Below are positions 10,971 through 22,900 of a DNA stretch of 64,000 bases, piece by piece. The position numbers and the translations under genes were made by a program. The stretch spans positions 2,666,001-2,730,000 of the forward strand of contig JAYJMM010000041.1 of assembly GCA_037349105.1 (NCBI GenBank), in the 5' to 3' direction. This DNA comes from Limnomonas spitsbergensis (Eukaryota; Chlorophyta; Chlorophyceae; Chlamydomonadales). The notes under the pieces are model-generated. The model made no database searches and was not told the DNA's origin. It was given only the letters and a program-made list of their open reading frames with translations. Each line of letters starts with the position of its first letter. Positions within the stretch are counted from its first letter, which is position 1.

Positions 10971-13900
10971 ATGAATCGGAGGTTGCTCGGTGAGATCTTC
11001 GCGGGCAAGGATGCTTTCCAAAGCAAGTCGTTTTAGTTGCCACAAGCAACACATCTGCATCGAAAGCTACTGCAGAGTAGCATGGAGCCTGCCTTGCCCA
11101 CGTCCACTCCATTCAGTACACCCCCTCTCCATGCCTTGTTACCTCTGATTTGCATCTGAGCCATACCAGCCCCACAAAGTATTGCCATGGATATAACAGT
11201 CCTCCATATTTGATTGATCTCTGCACATGCCTGTGAAATGGTCATGTGCCCATGTCCACGGTGTTCCTCATGTGCAACTTAACGACACATCCATGTGCAT
11301 GCCCGTGTTGCATGTCAAGAATACGTCCATGAACCTGTCTGTATCACATATATCCTGTGCTGCATTTAAAAGTGTTTCCTGTTAATTTCTCAATTTGCAC
11401 CGGTTTCTTGTCCGATATTCCTGGCTGTCTAGAGTGCTCAGCTGACACACACGACCCTGCAACACCAGGGCCATGCGCCATGCAACCCTGCATGTCCATG
11501 ACAATGCGCCTTGGAATTATGTAATTGTATGCACCATGCAGAGCTCCTCACATGCCCAGGGCAAGTAAACAGTGCTGTGCCGATTACGGTCCTTACATAA
11601 CTGAATTACGTAGCTGAGTTTCAGTCACCGTAATTTCAAGGCAAAGTCAGCTACTATACCCCCAAGGGACCGTAATTACTTACACAATTTCTGAATTATG
11701 GCACAATTGCAGGGCACTGGAAATAAACCATGCCCGTCTTAAATGTGATTTTCAAGCGAGCGGTGCAGCTTGTGTCCATGCTGTTGCACCATTGCACAAA
11801 GAAACAAGCACTCAAACTCACACACGGAAACAAACACACACCTGTCCAATATTTTGTGCCATAAATAGTGTCCCCTCTCCATGGATTGCATGCATCATGC
11901 AATTCCATCCCTGCTGTCCATTTCTGTTTTTTGCATTTGTTGTTCTTTTCATTTCTGGGCCAAAGCGTCCAACCCTAGGCCTTCACAGAGTGTGCATGTA
12001 ATTATTACCTCAAATCAATCCCCAAAGGCGTGGCCTGTTACAAGGGGCCTGTTTAAGGGGGTGTTGCGTTGTCCGTGTTGCTTGGCTCCTGCTAGATCTC
12101 TTTCCAGATGGCAGTGCGCTGCCTATGTTGCCCCTGGCAGTTGCATTATGACACCGCTTGACGTGTAAGACACAAAATAAAAGCAAAGTAGGCGATATCA
12201 CTCTGGGCGTTTCCTTCTGGCTGGGCTTTGGCAGCTGCTACGGCAAATGTCCGAAGCTTGTCCTTCTAATCTATATCTGCAGCTCCGACCCCTTTAGTCC
12301 CCCCCCCTTAGCTGGCGCCCGGCGGACTTAACCCCGCAACTCACAGCCCGGCGGACCTAACCCCGCAACTCACATGCTCATCGTAAATCACAGCCAGTTC
12401 AGTCAATTTCTGCACACACTAAACTATAAACGGTGAGCCCTTGAGCCCAACCCTCACCCTAGTACAGGCAAAAAACCCTTCGTTTTAAACCATAGGCCTT
12501 ACCTGCACCCTGGTGCATGCGCAGACCCCTTTATACTGCATCATGATTCATGAAGCCTTGGGCTTAATCCTACTTCTGGTACTTGCGCAGACCCATTCCA
12601 GTCCGTGGAGCTTCCGGAGATCGTGGAAGAGTTCCTTTCCTACGGGCAGACAACAGCCATCGCATTCAACCGCCGCGGGACGCTCCTCGCTTGTAAGGGC
12701 TCAGCAGATTTCCTTCGTTTGTTGAAGGGGTGGGCTCATATGTTAATGGCGCGTGGCTGCCAAAGGGCGCATGGCTGCCAATGGGCGCATGGCTGTCCAT
12801 GGGCGCATGGCTGTCCATGGGCGCATGGCTGTCCATGGACGCATGGCTGTCCATGGACGCATGGCTGTCCATGGGCGCATGGCTGTCCATAGGCGCATGG
12901 CTGCCCATGGGCGCATGGCCGCCAATGGGTGCATGGCTGCCAATGGGCCCAATGCTGCCCATGGGTGCTTGGGACTCGTCAGCCCACATGGCATGCCGAC
13001 ATCGATATGCTTATTTTGCTGATAAGGCTCGCCGGCTTTCTTCCTATTTGAAGACACGTGCCTGCGGGCACCCGCCAAATCGATCAAAGGAGCATTAAAA
13101 TATCCTTTACCTTCATTTGGTGCATGCTGCCCTCCCTCCCTCCTCCCTTCAACAGCTCACGTTAACCGCTCGTGGCATCTTGGCTTCTTGCTCATGGTTC
13201 TCTTAAGCTCTCCTTCCTGCCCCCCTCTCTCTTAAATCGCTGACATTATCCTTAGCGCACGACTTCTTTCATTTGTCATTTCATGCATGCTGCCCTCCTC
13301 CTTTGAATCGCTCAGAAACCTCACCTGCCTTCTCTCTCATACTTTTTGTAAGCTCTCCTCCCGGCCCCCTCTCTCTATACCGGATGAAAAAATCCACGCA
13401 TGACTAATTCTTCCATCATTTGACGATGCTGCCCTCCCTCCCTCCCTCCCTCCCTCCCTCCCTCCCTCCCTCCCTCCCTCCCTCCTCCCTTTCCTCAACA
13501 AAGCGGGCACTGCCGACGGGACGATAGTGGTCTGGGACTTTGGCACAAAAGGCGTCGCCAAGTTGTATTCTGGCCACACGTAAGTTCGGGCGTGCCAGGT
13601 TTTGCGATATCAAGGGTTGAAGGTTTGCACTGCTAACCCTAAACCTGAACCGTGTGGGACTTACTTTAGCGCCAAGTGCATGCTAAGGTATTTGCTGAGC
13701 ACACTGAATTATGGGGTCTATACTGTTTACCAAAGCTTTTCAACGACACAGTCATTCAGAGGCGGTGTAAGTAGTCACCGCCCCTTGCTGGTAAGGGTAG
13801 CTGAATCCGCCTTGGGATTACGGTGATTGGGACTCGGCAATGTAATTCAGCCACCGTAATGTCTGATTGGCACAGCACTGCTGTACACCCTAGACCCTTG

Positions 13901-16900
13901 ACCGTCTGAGGGGCATCGCAAATATATGTGCTGGGCATGCATGAGTGCCATGATGGCCTTTTTAATGTGATTGTCGAAGCCCTGCAAAAAGTTTGGTGTC
14001 TTTCACACCAAGGGCGTCGCGTTCATTTTGCAGGGCTTACACAGGCATTGCAATGCCTGAACCCCTAAGGTTTTAGGGTTTTTGGGGTTAAGGTTTTGCC
14101 GGACCTGGTTTGAAGTGTACAGCGTGACCTCTGCACCTGTTCAGTGGTTGGCCGATCTCAAGTCCTGTGCGCTCTCTGGGTGTATACTCCACACCTCCAG
14201 TACTTTGCAGGAGCAACGCACCCTTCAAGTTTGATCCTTACACCGGGAAGTGGTTGGTTTCAAATCCCGTACGCTCTGTCAGGGCCTGATGTACTGACTG
14301 TACGGAACGTGAAGTTTGTACTGACTGTATGGAATGTGAAGTCTGAAAGGGAATCCTGGAATGGTGTTCCAGGATTCCCTTTTAGACTTCACATTCCGCT
14401 AAAATAAAAACATATAATTTTTTTACAAATTGTTCAAGAAGAGTTAATGAATATCTGATTTATATTATAAAAAAATAGTTATTTACTTTAAAAGTTTATT
14501 TATAAATTTAAACATTTTACAAACAATAAAATATTTTTAAAAAACACGACTTTTTCGTATCCTTCTTTATTTGTCTTACCCCCCTTGCTTCATAAGATTT
14601 TTTTTTAATTAAAATAAAGGGCAATCTTAATCTCTCGTTTACCTTCTTTTTGCAGTTCAATTTTGTCAAGTAAAGTATGAATTTTAAATAGATAGTTATT
14701 TAGAAGTTTTTTTAAAGGAAAAACTTGCATAGTAATTGAATTTTTTAAATTATTATATATATTTTTTTTGGAAGCTTGTGGTTATGTTTTTCCTGCCCAC
14801 ATGCACGGCAGCGCAGAAGTGCTGGTTTCTATCTTGTGGTCTGTCCTGTACTCCTGCCGGACTGACAACTGGTTTTAAACTACCAAAGGCCCAAGTGCTG
14901 TCTTGTGATCTGTCCTGTACTCCTGCCGGACAGCCGGCTGGTTCTGAACTACTGAAGGCCTAAGGGCTGTCTCGTCATCAGTTATGAAGAAATTCGAAAG
15001 AAAGAAGGAAACCTGCGCCCTGTGGGAGGCGTGAGAGTTAAGGAAACAACGCAGCCTGGGCGATAGCCACATCCGCGCCGCTACCGTAACTGAAGGACTT
15101 GAGAATGAATAGCTGTGTTACGTTCCTGCCTGCCTGCTTCCTGCCTGCTTCCTGCCTACTCCTTCCTGCCTGCTTCCTGTCTGTTGCCTGTCTTCCTGCT
15201 GCCTGCCTTCCTGCTTTCTGCTGCCTGCCTTCCTGCTGCCTGCTGCCTGCCTGCTGCTTCCTGCCTGCTGCCTGCCTGCTGCCTCCTGCCCCTTGCATGC
15301 TGCCTGCCTTCCTGCTGCCTGCTGCCTGCCTGCTGCTTCCTGCCTGCTTCCTGCCTGCTGCCTCCTGCCCCTTGCACGCTGCCTGCCTTCCTGCTGCCTG
15401 CTGCCTGCCTTCCTGCCTACTGCCTGCTGCTTCCTGCCCGCTGCCTCCTCCTTCCTGTCTGCTGCCTGCCTGCCTGCTTCCTGCCTGCTTCTTGCCTTCC
15501 TGCTGCCTGCCTGCTGTCTTCCTGCTGCCTGCTTCCTGCCTGCTGCCTGCCTTCCTGTTGCCTTCCTTCCTGCTTCCTGCTCCCTGCCTGCTGCCTTCCG
15601 TCCTGCTGCCTGCTTCCTGCCTACTGCCTGCCTTCCTGCTGCCTGCCTTCCTGCTGCCTGCTTCCTGCCTGCTGCCTGCTATCATGCTGCCTGCTGCCTG
15701 CTTCATGCCTGCTGTCTGTCTTCCTGCTTCCTTCCTGTTTCCTTCCTGCTTCCTGCCTACTGCCTGCCTTCCTGCTGCCTGCTGCATGCCTTCATGCTGC
15801 CTGCTGCCTGCCTTCCTGCTGCCTGCTTCCTGCCTACTGCCTGCCTTCCTGCTGCCTGCCTTCCTGCTGCCTGCTTCCTGCCTGCTGCCTGCTATCATGC
15901 TGCCTGCTGCCTGCTTCATGCCTGCTGTCTGTCTTCCTGCTTCCTTCCTGCTTCCTTCCTGCTTCCTGCCTACTGCCTGCCTTCCTGCTGCATGCTGCCT
16001 GCCTACTGCCTGCCTTCCTGCTGCCTGCTGCCTGCCTGCCTACTGCCTGCCTTCCTGCTGCATGCTGCCTGCCTACTGCCTGCCTTCCTGCTGCCTGCTG
16101 CATGCCTTCATGCTGCCTGCTGCCTGCCTTCCTGTTGTCTGCTTTCTGCCTGCTGCCTGCCTTCCTGCTGTCTGTTTCCTGCCTACTGTCTGCCTTCCTG
16201 CTGTCTGCTTCCTGTCTGTTGCCTGCCTTCCTGCTGCCTGCCTTCCTGCTGTCTGCTTCCTGTTGCATGCTGCCTGCCTTCCTGCTGCCTTCCTTCCTGC
16301 TGTCTGCTTCCTGTTGCCTGCTGCCTGCCTTCCTGCTGCCTGTTTCCTGCCTGCTTCTTGCTGCCTGCTGCCTGCTTCCTGCCTGCTTCCCGCCTTTCTG
16401 CTGCCTGCTTCCTGCCTGCTGCCTTCCTTCCTGTTGTCTGCTGCTTCCTGCCTGCTGCCTGCCTTCCTGCTGCCTGCTGCCTGCCTTCCTGCCCTCATGT
16501 TGCTTCCTTCCTGCTGCTTCCTGCCTGCTGCCTGCCTTCCTACTGCATGCTGCCTGCCTGCTGCCTGCCTTTCTGCTTCCTGCCTGCTGCCTGTCTTCCT
16601 GCCTGCTGCCTGCCTTCCTGCTGCCTGCTTCCTGCCTGCTGCCTGCCTTCCTGCTGCCTGACCTCCTGCCCTCCTGCTGCTTCCTTCCTGCTGCTGCCTG
16701 TCTGCTGCCTGACTTCCTGCTGCCTGCTGCCTGCTGCCTGCCTGCCTACCTGCTTCTGGCCTTCCTGTTCCCTCCTGCCTGCTCCCTGCCTGCCTGCTGC
16801 TTCCTGCCTGCCGGTGTTTAAGCAGTAAGGACTGTTGCATGCTATGCGCTGCCAACCAGGAATGCAGTACTGATGGCTCTGGTATGTACTAATGCTATGT

Positions 16901-19900
16901 TTAAATGTGCTGCCTACTGTTCATGAACTACTGACATCTGTTTTGCGTTTTGTCCTGCCCAACGCAGGTCCTCAGTCTCAAGCGTCTGCTGGTCCCGGGA
17001 TGGCCGACACATGCTCTCAGGTTCCCTAGACAACTCAATAATCCTATGGGACGTGTTGTCAGGCAGCCAGGTAAACACAATGTGATCTTGACTCTTGACC
17101 ATGAAGCCTGAAGCCTCGGCTAGGCAAGGCTGGGTGTGATCAGCCTATGGGACGTGTTGTCAGGCAGCCAGGTAAGGACAATATGATCTTGAATCTTGAC
17201 CATGAAGCCTGATGCCTCTGCCTGGCAAGGCTAGGTTTGATCAGCCTATGCTGCTTGTTGACAGGCCGCCAGGTAGAGCAAGAGGATCCTCACTCTGGGC
17301 CATCAGGCCTGAATCCCCAGATAGGGAAGGATAAGTTTGATCATATTTTGTGGATATGTTGTCAGGCAGCCAGGTGAAAGCAAGATGATCCTGATGCTTG
17401 GCCATGAAGCCTGAATCCCCTGCTACTCAGCTAGGGGAATACGTTTGACCAGCCTTAACTGCTTGTTGCCAGGCAGCCGGGTAAGAGCAAGATCACCATG
17501 GATCTTGACCCGAATGCCCTGAGCCACCAGCCAGGTAAAGAGAAGTTCAATCATCTGTTTTAGACGTGCTGCTAGGCAGCCTGATATAGGCAAAATTATC
17601 TTGGCTCTTGACCCTAAGGCCTGAACCCTGAGCCATGTAGGAACTGTTTCATCATCCTATGCGGCGACATTATACCTGATACGTTATGCCTAAAACCTTC
17701 AACCCTAAACCTTAAACCCTAAGCCGCAAACCTTAAACCCTAAACCTGAAACCTGAAACCTTAAACCCTAAATCCTAAACCTCAAACCCTATGCATTATA
17801 CCTTATGGGCCATAAGTTATGGCTTATACCTTATACCCTACACCCCTGTGCCCTACCGTTTCCTACCTCTTATGCCCAACGCCCAATGTCCTCCCCCGTT
17901 CCCTGCCTATGCCCTATGTCTCCAATTCCCTACTTCCTCCCCCGTTTCATGTCTCTTCTGCTCAATGCCCTATGTCCCTGTGTCCACTGCTTCCCTAGGT
18001 CATCAAGGTAGTGTTGCCCTCAGCCGTGTCCCAAGTCAGCCTCACACCCAGGCCACCTTACCTTTGTGTGGCCAGCCTGTCAGACGGGACGTCACCGATC
18101 AAGGTGGACCTGAGCAACGGGAGCCAGCAGACATTGCCCACATTAGGTGAGAAAAGGAACATCAACGAAGTCAACAAATATGAAAGACCAGAGCCGGGGG
18201 ATGAATGGGGTAGGCTGAAGGGCCATGATTCCTAACAATCTGAAAGGACTGTAAATAGCTTTTCTGATGAGCCAGCAGAGACTTCTCAAGAGAGAAAGAA
18301 AACTACGCCCCCCCTGGGGCGTGCGGGTTAAGGGAATAGCGCAGCTCGGGGCCGAAGCCACGAAGACTTCTCAGCCACTAAGCCAGCAGAGACAACCGAT
18401 ATCATAACTTGTGATCAACGCTCCTTGGAAGCTGTGCTTGGGGATTTGCGGGTGGACCTTTCAAATGAGGGCTGCCCACCTTTTGAGATTCGTACGGGAC
18501 GGGCTTTAATCAACCTGAACTGCCGGCATGCGTCCTCTCCTCCTGTAGTTTACAATTACACCCCTCTTCCCGTTCAGGGGAGGTCGAGGGCGCCCCTGGC
18601 TTGGTCGCGCTGCTGAGTAAAGGCGGGGACATGGTGCTGCTGGGGCAGTCCAAGGGGGGTCTCCTGGCGCTGCTGGATCTGACCACCCTGAGATGCCTCG
18701 ACATACTTAAGGTTGGTGGACGCACATGTGGGCATGTGCAGATGGTTGTATGTGCATGTGTGTCTGCGAGGCACGCCTGCTGCTATTTGTGCGAAGTGTC
18801 GCTGGACCTGAGCACCCTGCGATACCTCGTAATACCAAGGTGCGTGGACGCGCATGGGGCCAAGGCCAGGTGTGTGCAGTGCACACACCCAAGACTGTGC
18901 ACATGTTTGTATTCGCGTATGTGTGTGCGTGGCGAACCTGCTGTTTATTTGTGATTCATGCCGCTGGACCTGACCCCCCTGCGGCGCCTCGACATACTCT
19001 GAAGGTGGGTGGGTGTTTGTACATGTGTCTACATGGAACACATGGATGTTGCACATATCTCCCTCTAGTTCATGGATTAGCCCTCAACCCCCAGCCCTCA
19101 ACCCCCAGCCCTCAACCCCCAGCCCTCAACACCCAGCCCTCAACACCCAGCCCTCAACACCCAGCCCTCAACACCCAGCCCTCAACACCCAGCCCTCAAC
19201 ACCCAGCCCTCAACCCCCAGCCCTCAACCCCCAGCCCTCAACCCCCAGCCCTCAACCCCCAGCCCTCAACCCCCAGCCCTCAACCTCCAGCCCTCAACCC
19301 CCAGCCCTCAACACCCAGCCCTCAACCCCCAGCCCTCAACCCCCAGCCCTCAACCCCCAGCCCTCAACACCCAGCCCTCAACACCCAGCCCTCAACCCCC
19401 ATCCCTCAACACCCAGCCCTCAACCCCCAGCCCTCAACCCCCAGACCTCAACCCCCAGCCCTCAACCCCCAGCCCTCAACCCCCAGCCCTCAACCCCCAG
19501 CCCTCAACCCCCAGCCCTCAACCCCCAGCCCTCAACCCCCAGCCCTCAACCCCCAGCCCTCAACCCCCAGCCCTCAATCCCCAGCCCTCAACCCCCAGCC
19601 CTCAACCCCCAGCCCTCACCCCCCAGCCCTCAACCCCGACTCCCCAATAGGTGCCCAGCGCTGCATGTATCTCCAGCCTGGTTAAGGGTTTGCCCCAAAA
19701 TCCGAATCCCTCAAACCCACTAGGTGCCCAGCGCTGCATGTATCTCAAGCTTAGTTTGGGGTTTGGCCCTAAACCCGAATCCCTCAAACCCTCAAACCAC
19801 CTCGGTGCCCAGTGCTGCACGTATCTGTAGCCTGGTCCTGAACCCTAAACCCTAAGACCCAACGCCTGCCTAGGTGCCCAGTGATGCACGTATCTGTAGC

Positions 19901-22900
19901 CCGATCCTGAACCCTGAACCCTGAACCCTAGACCCTAATCCCCCAATCCTGCCTAGGTGCCCAGTGCTGCACGTATCTCTAGCCTGGTCCTGAATCGCAA
20001 GGGCACACTGCTGCTAGCCAACTGCCACGACCGGTGCATTCGGCTGCTGGAGGTGCAGCCCAGGAGTAGCCTGCCAGAGGATTCCCAACGGGGATATGAT
20101 GAGCAGCAGGTGGTAGCAGCGCTTGCACAACCCAAGGTGAGGGGACGGTTAAGGGGATTCCCAACGGGGATATGATGGACAGGCAGGTGGTAGCAGCGCT
20201 TGCACAAACCCAGGTGTGCGGTTGTTTGAGTTGGAGGGCGTGGCCAGAGGGTATGCCGGATGGCAGAAGGTGAGGGGCGTTTAGCTAGTTAGGGTGGGGA
20301 GGTGCTGCGGAAGGCCCTTTGTGGCATGAACCCTAAACTCTTAACCCTAAACCTTAAGGGGCATGAACCCCAAACCCTAAACCCTAAGGGACATGAACCC
20401 TAAACCCTAAGGAGCATCAACCCTAAACCCTAAGGGGCATGGGCCAAAACCCTTAACCTTAAGGGGCATGTACCCCGAACCCTAAACCCTAAGGGGCATG
20501 AAACCTAAACCCTTAACCCTAGAGCCCTTTGCGACATGTGCCGTATACCCTAGGGGCATGAACCCTAAACCCTTAACCCTTAACCCATAACTCGTTACCC
20601 TGAAGACGAGCCCAGGAGGGAGGGTGTTGAATAGAGCAGCCCCACTGAAAGTGTATCTTGCACCAGAACCTGGTCTTGGCTGTGAAAGCGCCTACACCTC
20701 CTCCCAGCTTTAATCTCAAGGCTTGTAGGAGGGAGCGCCTGGTAATAAAGGTTCCGTGGCCCTTAACCCTCCTTGGCCTCCCCCCGTACCCCTGCCCCTC
20801 TTACATACTCCCTCTGACCCTCTACAGGATGTTCCTGTTCCAACCTTGATCACACACCCATTCTCCTGGCCCATGTCCTGGCCCACCCACCTTAACGCCC
20901 CCCCCCCCCCCCTTTCTGGCCTATGTCCTTGCCCATGCACCTTTCCGCAGCCTGATCCAAATGTCAGGCGATTAAGCTGCAGACACAAAGCACCTTGCAG
21001 AGGCCCCCCTACCCCCTCGGCCCCTCAGAGCTCACATTCGACATTCAAACGTCCAGGCAGTTAAACGACCCTTCAGAGCTCATATTAGACATCCCTGGCA
21101 GATAATCCCCCGGAATCCCCCCTCCTACCCCCGATCAGATGGCATAGGACTCCGGGACTTCCCTAGAACATCATGCACCCCTGTTCCTTTACCCCCCTCC
21201 TCCCCCCCTCCTCCCTGCCCTTGCAGTGCCCCTCCCATCCCCTCTTCGATGGCCCCGGTTTGCTGTCCCATGTGCGGGACTTCCAGAACGTCGTGGAGCG
21301 CTGCTCCTGGCGCTCCTGCTGCTTCAGGTATGGGGTTCACACCTAGTTTTTACCCCAAGCTAAGAGTTCAGGTATGGGGTAATGTGGTTCACCCCTAGCT
21401 TGTACCACCACCCTAGCTCCTTCACCACCCCCAAGCTAAGGGTTCAGGGTGTCAGGTTATGGCTCAGGCGCCCCTGCTGCTTCGGGTACAGGGTTCACCC
21501 CCCAGATTAAGGTTCATTTCCAGGTAATGGGTTTCACCCCTAGCCCCTATCGTGTACCCCAAGCGAAGGGTTCAGGGTTTGAGTGTTATGGCTCAGGCGC
21601 TCCTGCTGCTTCAGGTACGTGGTTCACCCCCCAGCTTAGGGTTCAGGGTGCGAGCCTATACCCACTCATACCCATTCATACTCCCTCATACCCACTCATA
21701 CTCCCTCCTACCCACTCTTACTCCCTCACACCCACTCACACTCCCTCATACCCACTCATACTCCCTCACACCCACTCACACTCCCTCATACCCACTCATA
21801 CTCCCTCACACCCACTCACACTCCCTCATACCCACTCACACTCCCTCATACCCACTCATACTCCCTCATACCCACTCATACTCACTCACACCCACTCACA
21901 CTCCCTCATACCCATTCATACTCCCTCATACCCACTCATACTCCCTCAAACCCACTCATACTCCCTCATACTCCCTCATACCCACTCATACTCCTTCATA
22001 CCCGCTCACACCCACTCATTCTCCCTCATCCCACTCATACTCCCTCATACTCCCTCATACTCCTTCATACCCACTCATACTCCCTCATACTCCCTCATAC
22101 TCCCTCATACTCCCTCATAACCACTCATACCCACTCATACTCCTTCATAACCATTCATACTCCCGCATAACCACTCATACCCCCGCCTCCTGTCTCCTCC
22201 TTGTACAGCAGCGACAGTGAACATGTGATTGGCGCATCTGCCAGCAAGGCAGAGCACCACCTCTACATCTGGAACCGGATATACGGGAACATGGAGCGCA
22301 TCCTGGAGGGTGAGGTGCAGGGTTGAAGGGGTATTGGGTTTAGGGGTAAAGGGTTGGGGTTTGGAGCGCATCCTGGAGGTTAAGGGGTATAAGGTTGGGG
22401 TTTGGAGCGCATCATGTGTAATCCCTGTTTCGATATGGAGCGCATCCTGGAGGGTGAGGTGTAGGGTTGAAGGTGTAGGGGTATAGGGTTGGGATTTGGA
22501 GCGCATCCTGTGTAATCCCTGTTTCAACATAGAGCTCGCCTTGGAGTTGAGGTCGAGAGATGAGACATGGAGTGAATCCTGGAGGTGGAGATTGAGGGTT
22601 CAGGTTGAGAGCAAGTCCTGGAGGGTGAGAGAAACTGAAAAAGTGAAAACTGTTCTGGGTTAAAGGATTTTAGATGGTCGCGATATATTTGATTTGCCCG
22701 CGGGTCTGTACAACTATCTAAGTGTGTGTCGCCCTCATGGCAAACTATCGACCAAGACTCGTAATTTCCGTCTGAGAACTGGCGTCTTCAATCAATAATT
22801 AGTACGGTACATTCAAGGATCACAAAACAACAGTAATGATGAGGAAGGCAAAGCAAATCTACGGGACCGGTAATCCAAATCTGGGAGGGCAAGAAAACAG

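Noticed and set aside
15099..16828. Three long plus-strand ORFs (511-568 codons), Leu/Pro/Cys/Ala-rich
   Set aside because: The CTGCC/CTTCC array lacks stop codons in all frames, so all three frames are open at once; it lies in an intron of RBBP5.
18726..19723. Pro/Ser/Asn-rich ORFs of 236-319 codons
   Set aside because: Produced by the 14-bp CCCTCAACCCCCAG minisatellite in RBBP5 intron 6.
21449..22220. His/Ser/Pro/Thr-rich ORFs of about 220 codons
   Set aside because: Produced by the 10-bp CTCCCTCATA array.
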